Below, piece after piece: positions 47,100 to 57,330 of a DNA stretch of 64,000 bases (positions within the stretch are counted from its first letter, which is position 1; every line of letters begins with the position of its first letter). The translations under genes and the position numbers were made by a program. The stretch lies in the NCBI RefSeq assembly GCF_964355755.1, contig NC_092679.1, positions 14,438,932-14,502,931 of the forward strand, written 5' to 3'. This DNA comes from Antedon mediterranea. Lineage: Eukaryota; Echinodermata; Crinoidea; Comatulida; Antedonidae. The notes under the pieces were generated by a model. The model had not been told where the DNA came from, did no database searches, and saw only the letters and a list, made by a program, of their open reading frames with translations.

Positions 47100-48832
47100 C
47101 TAGTTGTCATTGGGGACCCTTGAAATTAAGGAGCCCAGCAGGTAGTGGCGGAAATGCCTGGTCATATACACAATGGCCAGCAAATCCTTACGAGTTGTGC
47201 AGTAGTTGCGTTGTTCAGCGGTGAGCCGGATGCTAGCGTAGGCGATTACTCGTTCCTTACCCTCTTGCATCTGCAGCAATTCACCGCCGATGGCGTGGTC
47301 CGATGCGTCCACATCTAGTATGAATTCATCCCGGATGTTTGGTAACGTCAAGACAGGAGGTTGAACCAATGCGTTCTTGAGAGATTCAAAAGCGATCCGC
47401 TGGTCCTCTCCCCACACAAATTGGACTCCCTTCTCAGTCAGACGGTACAACGGGACAGCCAGGTTGGCGAAAGAATTGATGAATTCCCGGTGGTAGTTAG
47501 CCAGACCAAGAAACTGTTGTACTTCCAGGTTGGTTGGCGTGGGCCAGCTCTGGACGGCTTCTACATCTGTGTCGGAAACTTTAAAGAGTTGTCACCGACG
47601 ACACGTCCAAGAAATTCTACCTTTCTCTAAAAAAAAACACACTTTTTGGGTTTTAGCTTAAGGTTAGCATTCCTAAATCTTCCCAGGACAATGGTTAAAT
47701 TATTCAGGTGATCTTCAAAGGTTTTTCCCAGCACGACGATATCGTCCAGAAATGCTAGTACGACGTCCCATACCAACCCTCGTAGCACTAACCCCATGGC
47801 ACGGGAAAACGTAGCCGGGCAGTTTGAAAGACCAAATGGCATTTTAACAAATTCATACAAACCATGCTTGGTAATGAACGCAGTTTTCTTCTGGTCCTCC
47901 TCCTTCATTGGGATCTGCCAGTATCCCCAGAGGGGGTCAAGCTTGGAGAACCAGATGTTTCCAGATAACGTATCGATGCAGTCCCTTACTAACGGCAACG
48001 GATAGGCATCCTTCGTGGTGATGTTATTCAGTGCTCGATAGTCTATACAGAAGCGCACGGAGCCGTCACGCTTCCGCACCAGGACTGGGGGTGATGCCCA
48101 CTCTGAGATGGAGGGTTGAATCACTCCAGCTCGGAGCATCTTTTTTATCTCCTTCTCCTCTTCACCAGCAAAGCGAATCGGCGTTGGTCGGAGCCGTTGC
48201 TTGATAGCCGGCGCCTTGCCCGTATCTATGATGTGCTCAATATCTTTGAACGTACCAATATCGAACTGATGTGAAGCGAAGGCTTCTTGATATTGAGTGA
48301 TAAGAGAAGACAGTTGTGCGAATTCGGAGTCGGAGAGATCAGTACGGGACGCTTCTAGCATGTCCACCAGATGCATGGGTACTGCCGAAACAGGTTCATC
48401 ATGACTGGCTGCTGAACATACATCTGCGGCGTTGGCTTCTCCATCCTCCTCCACCTGATCTACTTCTGTGGCTGTTGCAATGTTCCGTCCCTGTTTCAGA
48501 GTGACGTACCTGTCCGATGTGTTGACCACACACAGGTGCGGAATACGCAAACCTCGATGTGTGGTAGCTGGAATCGCCACAGAAGCGTTGATCTCTGGAT
48601 TTATAAAGAAATCTGGTAAAGGTAAATGGTTAGGTGAAAGTTGACATTGGACGTGCGCTACCGAGTGAGGTGGTATCACTATACACTTGGCGACAAGAAC
48701 CCGAGCGGTTCTCGGGGGTTCGGGTTCCCGATTTCCCCGCAGAGAGACTGTGCTCACACCCACGGTTAACAGCAGCTGTTCGCAGTCTACCATGGCCCCA
48801 TTTTTGACCAGAAAATCCTGACTTAACAACAT
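47100..48832 (-). pseudogene. Reverse transcriptase and RNase H of the Gypsy-type element
   Basis: The minus-strand frame 48,832-47,627 contains VRKRDGSVRFCIDYRALNNI, KDAYPLPLVRDCIDTLSG, FSKLDPLWGYWQIPM, KMPFGLSNCPATFSRAM, FLDDIVV (the YxDD box as FLDD) and LKPKKCVFF. After a frame change in a run of A at about 47,628-47,636, NLEVQQFLGLANYHREFINS leads into RNase H (47,450-47,100): FILDVDASDHAIGGELLQMQ, VIAYASIRLTAEQRNYCTTR and KDLLAIVYMTRHFRHYLLG. Another frame change occurs near 47,110. The order and motifs are standard for Ty3/Gypsy pol. LDPLWGYWQ replaces the usual LDLxxGYxQ. Confidence 0.92.
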
Positions 48833-49421
48833 TTCATCGTGAATCGGTGCTACATAGAAAAATTCAGTGTAGGATTCCTACCCTAGCCTAAAATGAATAG
48901 GTCCCACCTTGTAACCAGGCATCGATGTCCCTCTACCCGCTAGGGTAAAGTTAAGCTTGGCCATAATAGGTGGTTTAGGAACTAAACGAGAATATACGTT
49001 ATCTGAGAGTATCGTCTGGTCCGCAGCCGTGTCCACAACAGCTGTTACTTCAGTCTGATTCACGTAGACCGTGGTGTATAAGGCTCGGTTGGATCGTACT
49101 CGGTTGATAACGATTGGTTTTTCAGTTTCGTCTGCCGTGTCGGCTACTTCCGCTGGCCGAGTCCACCCCGCAGCACCCTGAGGTTCCAACGGTTCGTTGG
49201 AAGTCGAAGTCGTCTCCGCCACCTGGAAGCAGGTCTGGTTGCAGCGTTGTCTCTGAAAGATTACTCATAGTAATGAAAGAATTATTAGTATTATCTTGAC
49301 CCGTGTTAATGTGACTAATACTTCTATTAATGTTATCACTATTATCTCGGTTATTGTCATTACTATTATTATTTTTACCATTATTCTTACTACCATTATA
49401 TTTACTGTTGTTACCCTTCAC
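48833..49421 (-). pseudogene. Protease and Asn-rich linker of the Gypsy-type element
   Basis: A low-complexity Asn/Ser/Lys-rich stretch (49,421-49,260) precedes a retropepsin-like domain. In that domain YVNQTEVTAVVDTAADQTIL contains the catalytic D-T-A triad, followed by FTLAGRGTSMPGYKVGPIHF. The frame is broken by a TAG at about 48,880-48,878 and continues in the same frame into VAPIHDEMLLSQDFLVKNGA. Confidence 0.82.
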
Positions 49422-49480
49422 AAGACCTGAGCCCGGACGAGGTGACAGGTTGGGAAGCTGGGCTGCGCTTCCAACCTGGT

Positions 49481-51529
49481 CTAGTTTGACGACTGGTCAC
49501 CTTCCGACTCAATCTGTCGAACTTGTCGGGCTAACTTAGGACAGTCCTTTCTGAAATGACCTGGCTCTCGACACTCAAAACACACTCTCGGGGGCGAGGT
49601 TGAGTACCGTCTACCCGGCGAGGGTGGTGATGCAGGTGTTGGATGCAAGGCAGTTAATAGACTGTCGAACCTGGTCATCAAATGGCCCACGTTAGTCGTC
49701 AAATGGTCGACGTTCGTGTTCAGTTGCCCCACTTGTCGTTCGACCGCTTCCATCCTGGTCTCGGTGCGAGGTGGAGTCGGCCGTGGAGAACCTCTGCGAT
49801 CGTGTTGATCCTTCCTATCCACAGGCCCAGGGACGATAGGTTTCTCGAGGCTCACCGGGCGAGTCCACCCCTTTCCAACCTGTCGAACCTCTACCTCCTC
49901 CCCACTCTCAGAAGACTCTCTTGTATACGAGGGCGGCGACCGGTGATGTCGTTGGTCAGGCACAGTTGCGAATCGTACGTGCGGCCTCACCTGCTCTCTT
50001 GGTCGCCCCTTTCTTCCTCGATTACAAAGTTCCCTAAAGCCAATGTATTTCTCGTAGGCTGCCAGTGCTCTCACCAAAGTAGTATGATTCTGGTGTAGAA
50101 TATACTAACCGGCCTCGGCATCGAGACAACCCACGCAAAACTTCACGACTGCTCTCCGATGAATCCAGTCTTTAGGAAGTTCACGGAAAGCTTTCCTCGT
50201 TAGGGTGAGTACTCTGTCGCTCCAATCTTCAATGGATTCACCTTCCTGTTGGCTGGCCGTATCCAACTTCACTTGCAAGACCTCAGGTAATTCCTCAGCC
50301 TTGAAGCGCTCGTCGAAAGCTCCTATAATATGCCTGAAAGATAAATCTCGGTTCATATGAGTTAGGTTAATGAAGTAATCTGCCGCAATACCTGTAACGC
50401 ACCATTGAAAAGCATCGCGCATTCCTCTATCGCTGAGACCATATTCGTCAGCATAATTGAGGAACCGCTGCTTAAATAAAACCCAATTGTCCCACCCGCT
50501 AAACGACAGATTTTTAGGAATGTCCTTTGACCTAAAATGTGGTTGTTGCCGTCTAGGAGCCCTACGCTCGGTGGTCCGTAAGAACTCTCTAAAGGATCGA
50601 CGCTAAGAATTCATCGTGTTCGGTGTGAAATGATGGTTGGGTATATTCTCCCTCACTCTCGCTGCCGTCGTAATACGTACGGTCAGTGTTTTCATAAGCC
50701 CCGTCAACATGGCGTCTCTGAGGTATCTCTCTAGATGACCGCCTTGTTGGTGGATGACCCCCTCTGTTATTGTATTGGGGCCTGTGAGAGACAGGGGTGT
50801 GCGACCGTATATATGCTGATGTGGTGCTAGTAGTAACCCCGGGAATGTTACCCCTCATGTTAGACTGTTCAGTCTGAGGGGTAGCCTGGGCCCTGGAATA
50901 CACTGGCGTAATTCCAGGATTAACAGTTGATGTTACCCGTGTACCTTGAAATGATAAGGTGGGAGGGGTGTCCCGATACTCCGGTGCCCCCCAAGAATCT
51001 ACATAGGAGTATTGACCGGGCGTATTGGATGGGACAACTCCCTCCGGGCCACCTACAAACGGGTTAGATGGTGCAGCACCATTGCCATCGTAAAGAGGGC
51101 GGTCTTCCCCAAACTCGGAATGTAATGTAACATCCGGGAGTGTAGGGGATCTAAATTCGTGTCCCGGGTTGGCAGGGAAGTACGATCGGTCCCGTTCATC
51201 TCCCCGAGGCTCACGGTGAATCGTGGAATCCCCGTTAGTGGGATTTAAACTGGCCGCCCTAGTTTCGTTCCGTGCATCCACTAGGTAGTCACAGCGTTCG
51301 TTGTGGTGATAATCCCTCCCCGCTTAGGATTTAGGGTGAAGTCGAACCATCTGGAAAATTTGGTTTTCCCCAAACCCTTTATATCCCCAATATTGACCGG
51401 GGTGATATTCCCATAACGACCTCTCCAGTCTATTAATTTTTGAGCACGTGGAGCACCTATACCAGGCACCAGGAGTAGGTCTGTAACGCCTCAGAAATTT
51501 ATAGATATCAGTCTGGCTTTTGGAGGCAT
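49481..51529 (-). pseudogene. gag of the Gypsy-type element, with helix-hairpin-helix start and CCHC knuckle
   Basis: A probable start ATG (51,529-51,527, MPPKARLISINF) is followed by a TGA (51,493-51,491). In the same frame comes LLLVPGIGAPRAQKLIDWRG, YGNITPVNIGDIKGLGKTKF and SRWFDF (to 51,281), two helix-hairpin-helix motifs (PGIGAPRAQ and KGLGKTKF). A Ser/Thr/Pro-rich region (51,281-50,589) is in another frame. The capsid-like part (about 50,580-50,105) has SFSGWDNWVLFKQRFLNYAD, DAFQWCVTGIAADYFINLTH and EDWSDRVLTLTRKAFRELPK. After a TAG at about 50,105 the same frame continues to a zinc knuckle, CFECREPGHFRKDCPK (about 49,560). At least two frameshifts and two stops are present. Confidence 0.85.
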
Positions 51530-52239
51530 ATTTATGTAATCAACTGCACTCTAAATAATAATTCAAGGTCAAACCAGAGTATTATATCAATAGGGATTCA
51601 AATTGTATATATTGACTACTGATTATACTTATTCTACCCCAAAGGAAATGTATCCCAATTTACAAAGAGTATACGTAAAATGTAATTGTAAAATATATCG
51701 TTATAAAACAAGTTTCAAAATAAACTCTATTTCTGAAAGACAATAGTAATTAAAATTGCTAAACACAAAACGATATGCAAAATGAGACTAATGGAATGTG
51801 CGGAATCCGCCCACATGTGTCTTAGGAATTCAAAAGAACACACAATAGAGGAGTCGCCCGTTGAATCAATTCCCACAACGTTTGAACTAAAAACAACTGA
51901 AATAATTCTTAGTTCTTCTATAGTTTATCTTTTTACTATTTCTATATCAATAAAAACTACAACAAAACAATACTCAATTTATAATTCTTATGTAGCCTAA
52001 GTCTAACTTCTCAATGGGTCTCACTTGATGAAGTTGCGTTACAAAAGCAATAACGCAGTGCCAGTAGCGCCTACAGAGTCGAACAAAAATCCGTGCACTT
52101 TATTAAATTCACTAATCGCGGTGAGGCTACACCGTGCGGAATTGTGAAAATGCAGCGGGAAATTTGAACCGTTGTCGCCCCACAGGTGTGGGAACGAACT
52201 CTGTGCCAAAACTAATTAACTTGGCGTTAATCGCTGACG
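51530..52239 (-). other. 5' leader of the Gypsy-type element
   Basis: About 0.7 kb between the primer binding site and the gag start, AT-rich, without a supportable reading frame. Confidence 0.6.
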
Positions 52240-52258
52240 TTTTTGCTCGCAGCGCCAA
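52240..52258 (-). other. Primer binding site of the Gypsy-type element
   Basis: Minus strand: LTR end ...TTTACAACA, one T, then TGGCGCTGCGAGCAA. The TGG start next to the LTR fits priming by the 3' CCA of a tRNA. Which tRNA is not determined. Confidence 0.65.
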
Positions 52259-52566
52259 TGTTGTAAAACGGCCGAGATTATAATACAACTAGCAGAAAGT
52301 AGTGTAGCTTACCTGTCGTTGTGGACTGGTCTCCTGGGAGTTCATAGCCCAGCAATTGCCAATAGTAAATACTACAATCCTTATGTGGTATCTGGGTATC
52401 ACACACGGTAGACACTCAGTCTAATATTCCGATGAGCAGTGTCTGTTCTCCGTGTATATGCTATTCCGTCTAAACCTCAAGAGAGCGCTGGTCTCTTCAG
52501 GACGGCACACATGACCTCGGGTCACTCGGTGGACTGAACCATTAAGCGGAGGGGTATTTCACTACA
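52259..52566 (-). repeat. 5' LTR of the Gypsy-type element
   Basis: 308 bp, three differences from 35,716-36,023. ATAT follows on the + strand at 52567-52570, matching ATAT at 35712-35715 (target-site duplication). Confidence 0.96.
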
Positions 52567-52684
52567 ATATGCATGTATCGATGACAAGAAGATTTATCCA
52601 ATAAAATGTAAATATTCTCCACATGAGTATGCATACATTATTCAGAGTAGTGTATTTAAAACTGTAAAGTAATACTAGGCTTAC

Positions 52685-53374
52685 AGAACCATCGTTTCTT
52701 CCATGTCTTCACATTCGAGCTCATCTACTTCTATCACTTCTGTGTTAAGGTCCGTTAGAATACTGGAATAAAAGCAAATTAAATTATTAATTGTAAAATA
52801 TTTCAATTTAAGAATCCAATCTAGACACTATACTAAACAAATGCCAGACATACCTTCCATTGCCATTGACAGCTTCTGTTGTCACCACATCAACTGGTGG
52901 TTGTTGATCATCAACAATGTCTTTGATTGTTGCAGCATCGGTAGCTTCCTCATTATCAAGTCCGACTCTCTTCGACTTCTTCAGTGATCGTCGATGTCTG
53001 GCCAAACGGGATTTAGACTTTATTTTCTAGTGTTTCCCATCCTTAATATGCGACAGCTTGTCTGTGTCAATTGTCAACGCAGTTACTTGATCATCATCTG
53101 CTGTCAGATTTCCCTTAGCCCTGGTTGTATTGCAAACACTGCCCTTAGTTTTGGGTGTGTGTTTGTGCACAAAACAGACTCATGTGAACATTGAAAATAT
53201 GAGATCATTCTCAAGTCTGTCAGCAGAAAATGTAAATCTTAAACTCTGTTCTTAGATTCAGAACTTTCGGTGGCCAGTATCTCCTGGAAATTTGGAGGAT
53301 CAACGCTAGATCCGTCTTCAGAATTAAATTCGAATTCCTCAATTGCGTTTGCGTAAGGTCAACGAATTACCCAT
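52685..53374 (-). other. Exons 1 and 2 of the inverted gene copy
   Basis: Exon 2 (52,685-52,762, 78 nt) reads ILTDLNTEVIEVDELECEDM then EETMV with TTATTCCAG and GTAAGC splice sites and no lesion. Exon 1 ends at 52,854 (donor GTATGT) with RSLKKSKRVGLDNEEATDAA, DIVDDQQPPVDVVTTEAVNG. Upstream, a TAG interrupts the frame at about 53,020, and about 140 bp (roughly 53,105-53,250) has no counterpart in the + copy. Before that the frame resumes as EEFEFNSEDGSSVDPPNFQE. Confidence 0.72.
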
Positions 53375-53654
53375 TAATAATTAATATAGATACAATACGA
53401 GATATGGAATCAATATAACTTTCCGAAAGGTTTCCAATAGTTTTCTGAAGGCGTTTGTTATGATCCGTTGATATGGCGATTTAGTTCTGTATCGTAGTAA
53501 CTTCGAAGCGCGCACAAGGCGTTCACACCAACAACGCGCAACCAATACATGTGACGACGCCGCCCGCGCTTCATGTGACGCCGCATTATGGTGGGGCATT
53601 CTAATTCATAAAGCTTTTCCCGGAAATTATCGTCCCAGAAACAATCAATTGAAC

Positions 53655-53822
53655 TAGATAAAGATGTTATTATTATGTTTCTCTTTGGAATGCGTCAGGC
53701 AACTTCCACCAGTGTCTTCAAATCTCTCCTCAAAACTCACCTAAATTTGTCTGTCTATGTAAAGCGAATTGAGGCTTTCAGCATAATGCGCTATATCAAG
53801 TACCAGTTATTATTATTATTAC
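53655..53822 (+). mobile_element. Short 3' end of a non-LTR retrotransposon
   Basis: The + strand reads TSTSVFKSLLKTHLNLSVYV, KRIEAFSIMRYIKY and then an ATT-rich tail. This is the extreme C-terminus typical of L2/CR1-type ORF2. Extreme 5' truncation. Confidence 0.75.
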
Positions 53823-54021
53823 TACATGAAGTAATAATATTACATTTTTTTTTAATATTTAAATATTATAGGCATGAGAGAGTAAAGAAAACAACTATTA
53901 AACGAAAAATTGGTGTTAGGTCCATGCTAGCTGTTAATTGGTATCTTTCCCAACTAATCACATTTTTAATTTTAATTGGGTTAGGTCTTCGCAATATTCA
54001 TGACGTAAGCCTAAGATTCAT

Positions 54022-54997
54022 TTATATGACCATTTTCAGTCGAATGTGGGCGTATGTGAACATCCCATATAGACCCGCGTACACTACCTCACTTCTTCTA
54101 ACACTGCTAGAACAGATTGCACTCACTTTTCTCAGATCGCAAAATCTCTGATGGCCTGCATGCCTTTTCTCATTGTTGTTTGATGACAATCCTGCAAGTT
54201 CAAATAAGGCATCTTTGAATTTCGCTAAATGCGGCCGGTTCCGTACCCATCTCTCATATGCAGATTTATTCGATGAGAATTGATGATCCTCAGTGTACTC
54301 CGTTTGCTGACAGCCCTTTCTTTTCGATCTGTGATTTTGCTCTTTTGTTCCACCATATGTACATAATATAACCCGTATCGTGCATAGTTTTGTTTGTTGA
54401 AACCAAAGCAATAACTTGTACTTTCTTTCCAGCATGCGAGTCGATCATAAAAGTTGTTTTCTTTGATAGCCAGGTGCAAGAGATGTTGCGTTTTAATGAT
54501 ATCTAACTATCCCATCCAGCATTGTGGGGTTTTTCCCATCGATCCTTTACGAACCTTATCCCGAAAAGTTGAATATTCTTTCTGGATTTCAGTTAATGCG
54601 TCAAATCTCTCAATACCATAATGGAAAGTAGGAACAACTCGGACAGGGGCTCTTTTATTTCCTTTTCGTCGAGAAATATTTTGATGAGAAGTCTCTCAAG
54701 AGCATTAGCAACATGTTCATGTACTGTCCAAGCTCGATTGTAATGCTTCCCTTTCATTATTCCATTCATACCGCCTGTTGCACAAAGACCTGCTTGGAAA
54801 ACTAAGTCTACAAATCCGGATCCTGCTAGGTTTTGTCCAATTATTCCGAAATTCTCCTGAAACAAGTGAAAGTCTTCCAGATGTACAATAACATTATGGA
54901 ATTCTTGTGACAAATTCCACACAACGTAGTAAGCTTTCATAGCAGCACCAACATCCAGTGTTATGTGAGCGTACGTCATGTTGGTTTCATTTGCCAT
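54022..54997 (-). pseudogene. GCDTTS-related family, N-terminal half (copy 4)
   Basis: Minus-strand pieces: YAHITLDVGAAMKAYYVVWN, VIVHLEDFHLFQENFGIIG, GSGFVDLVFQAGLCATGGMN and KGKHYNRAWTVHEHVANALE (54,997-54,593); then NYARYGLYYVHMVEQ (about 54,375) and SNKSAYERWVRNRP (about 54,250). I recognise these as the N-terminal conserved blocks of a branch of the same uncharacterised animal family (HITxD, GDFH, HYNRxW, NYxRY). Frameshifts occur between the blocks. The C-terminal blocks are absent here. Confidence 0.65.
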
Positions 54998-55309
54998 CTT
55001 TTTAGCTTCACGAAAAAAATCAACGTTTCGCTATAAGTATTTAAAAGATCAGTACCCACAGTTGAAAGCCATCCGGTAAATGTTGGAACTATCTTGTCTC
55101 CATCATTTGTAAACCTTGAATACTTCCAGAAAAAAAAAGTTTTAATTTAGATTCCTGGCTTACTAATCTTGCAAATGGTAATTGTGGATTTGTAGGTAGC
55201 AGTTTGGTTCTTTTTTTAGGACTGATAGTGGGCATTGTCATCATCGATTACTTGATCTATTTTTAGCTTCCTTGCTTGCTTTTTTTTTTTTGCAATTGAT
55301 CCACGGCAT

Positions 55310-56600
55310 GTGCAAAATATTGTGCAGGCTAATTTGGCATGATTTCACCCACAACCCATATATTTACATGGCATGTCACTAAAACAAATGCGCCTGATCA
55401 ATTTCAATATGCTATCAGGTGCTAGGGTAACACTTGAGGATACACAGTTAATGGTAATAAAAATTGTGTACTCTCTTCTTTGATCCATAAATGATCGGAT
55501 TCAGTAGAGCCGGATGATTTCCAAATATATGTTTGTAAATGGGTGCGTTTTACTTCTTCTGGATAAAAGCCTCTGTAGTTGGAGGCAGTGAAGCTAGATT
55601 TGGAGTATTGGTCTAGAATACCAACTATTGCAGTCCAAACTTAAATTCTTGCTTCTGACATATTGTTGACATTAAATTTGCCATTGCTATTCTTAATTGG
55701 AGATTTCATCACCATTGGCAACTCATGTTTTCTTTGAAATAATGGTAAAGCAATAGGACATACACATTCGTGTCGTCTGCGAGCGCAGTTACCTTCTTTT
55801 GCTCTTTAGTTGCAAAATATATTGCCTGCTGTACAAGAATGTTACCCGCTTCTTCGTGAAATGTTGACAAATCGTTCTTATAAAAGGAACCATCGAAACT
55901 TACTTCAACAGGTGTTTGTTTTTGTCCAGTTATTACAAGTCTGTTTTTTTACGTTTTCTTTTGTAATTCTGCATCGGACTCAATATCTTTGCATGGTATT
56001 TAATTGCTTCTTATTTTGAGTTACAGTAAGAGCCAGTTTCTGTGATGGAAGTGGTGGTTTAGTGGTAATCTGAAACACTTCTACCATTATTTTCTTTTAT
56101 GTCCTTGTGGAGCATTTTGTATTAAAGTCATTGTACCTATCAAAACTAAATATACATCACTGTATTTTAATCAATTTGACTTTTAAATTTGTTAACGAAA
56201 TCCATTACTGTTGGTTAAGTGGTTGGACTAGATGATGGCCAGCTGGGTATCCAAAATAAAGCACAGCCATCAATTACTGTACACATATAGATTCCGGTTT
56301 TAAAATTCGGGCTGACAATACGGACTTTGATTAAGATGTCCGCATATCCCCAGAATCGTTAAATAATGCAATCGGTACTGGTGATAGTACACTCGACATA
56401 ACTTCAGTAAAATTGACTTGTCGTGACATCTGCAGTCCGATGAATCTGGAATAAATCAGCTTAGTATCATATACCTTGGCATTATCAATGTCAATAGACT
56501 TTTTCATAACTGACATTGTGTCTACTTTAAATGATTGTACATTATACTGGTTATCTCCAATTTCGGAATTTTGATGATTCAGTGATTCATCCTTTTCCAT
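55310..56600 (-). pseudogene. GCDTTS-related family, C-terminal half (copy 5)
   Basis: Minus-strand pieces in order: IYSRFIGLQMSRQVNFTEVM and SSVLSPVPIALFNDSGDMR (56,600-56,331); DVYLV with FDRYNDFNTKCSTRT in a shifted frame (about 56,165-56,110); an EEVKRTHLQTYIWKSSG stretch near 55,540; and KEESTQFLLPLTVYPQVLP near 55,460. Several stops intervene. These are middle and C-terminal blocks of the family. This half lies upstream of the N-terminal half at 54,022-54,997 on the same strand, so the two are separate partial copies or a permuted arrangement. Confidence 0.6.
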
Positions 56601-56924
56601 TGCTACGTTCTTTCATTGTGCATTAAACTCCTTCATTATCAATTCACATATGTTTTTCATTCCATTCAGGTCGGTGCTTGTCTCATTGAATCAGAAATAC
56701 CACAATAGTCTTTGTTATATTGATATAAATAAGATAGGGCTATGTTACTACTACAACTACTATTTTCTGATATGTGGTTTTAACGCTATGCTTTTAATCT
56801 CAATTGCTTTTAAAATCTACCCTAATTTGTAGGCTAAATTCCTCATCGCAAAGCATTCCGACTGAGATTAAATAAATTATTTTATATTAAATAAATTAAC
56901 TGTTATTAATCGTATTTACTTTGT

Positions 56925-57110
56925 GTTTTCTGTTTCAAATCGATCCAAAGATTCTTGCTTTTACATTTAAAATTCTGTCATTAGTTCTATTTTCTCATCA
57001 GTTACTTATCTCTTGCTTTCTTTAACTCTTCCATCAGTTTTTAACATGCTTCCCTTTCTTTGGTTACTTCTCACAATTTCTCATTCAACCTGAATTATAA
57101 AGTGAAAACA
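56925..57110 (-). repeat. Exon-like coiled-coil block, copy 1 of 3
   Basis: Related to 58,383-58,590 and 61,800-61,950. All contain, on the + strand, CTTTCTTTAACTCTTCCATC or a variant, and ATTTCTCATTCAACC. Copies 1 and 2 also share TACTTTGTGTTTTCTGTTTC plus AAATCGATCCAAAGATTCTT. On the minus strand copy 3 reads KPMKQLKKARDEIEKVTDEK, which looks like a coiled-coil exon. Confidence 0.6.
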
Positions 57111-57156
57111 AAGTATAATAATTAAATAAACATTAATATACGAGGTTATATAATCG

Positions 57157-57330
57157 ATATAAAGTTTGCGGTACACCACGTACGTAGAACGTACGTAGAA
57201 CTGTTGAATTTCTCGACGTTTCGATCAATTATGCTTTGATCATCCACAGGAGTGAGAATGCAGAAAGTTCAGGAAACTTGGAATATAAGTGGAAAAGGGT
57301 GCGACTGGTGTGAAAGTCAGAAACAATAGC
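57157..57330. repeat. Left inverted repeat of the Penelope-like element
   Basis: 174 bp, inverse of 58,113-58,286 with scattered differences. Contains TCTCGACGTTTCGATCAATT. Confidence 0.88.

Larger units (their letters stand above)
35716..52566 (-). mobile_element. Gypsy-type LTR retrotransposon, 16.85 kb including 7.2 kb of nested insertions
   Basis: Two 308-bp direct repeats bound the element. They are flanked by ATAT on both sides (35712-35715 and 52567-52570). In the + strand gene copy the uninterrupted intron (CATGCATACATCATTAATT, about 13,350-13,370) marks the empty site. Minus-strand order is 5' LTR, primer binding site, gag, protease, reverse transcriptase, RNase H, integrase (interrupted by 38,371-45,600), PHD finger, extra TatD-like frame, polypurine tract, 3' LTR. 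RT before integrase and the GPY/F-like integrase end place it in the Ty3/Gypsy group. Without the nested insertions it is about 9.6 kb, long for the group because of the extra 3' gene. Several in-frame stops and frameshifts make this copy defective. Confidence 0.93.
29888..53374 (-). pseudogene. Six-exon coiled-coil protein gene, inverted copy, split by 21 kb of retroelements
   Basis: Exons on the minus strand: 1 (about 53,374-52,854), 2 (52,762-52,685), 3 (35,584-35,460), 4 (30,590-30,548), 5 (30,420-30,204), 6 (30,049-29,888, TAG stop). Splice sites and phases are consistent throughout, and exons 2-6 join into one open frame. The product is unrecognised: an acidic middle (VDELECEDMEETM; SDDRNSLWSDVEDDDGKMV), a segment with QRRRPPTRYGLIHELKLSF, and a basic/acidic helical C-terminus ending LEVHFEVDEM. 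Exon 1 is damaged. A TAG replaces a Lys codon shortly before KSKSRLARHRRSLKK, and a segment of about 140 bp absent from the + copy interrupts it. A possible start is ATG at 53,374-53,372 (MGNSLTLRKRN), which is one frame off the following EEFEFNSEDG. Intron 2 holds the Gypsy element and intron 3 the non-LTR insertion. An alternative 5' exon could rescue it, so pseudogene status is not certain. Confidence 0.7.
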
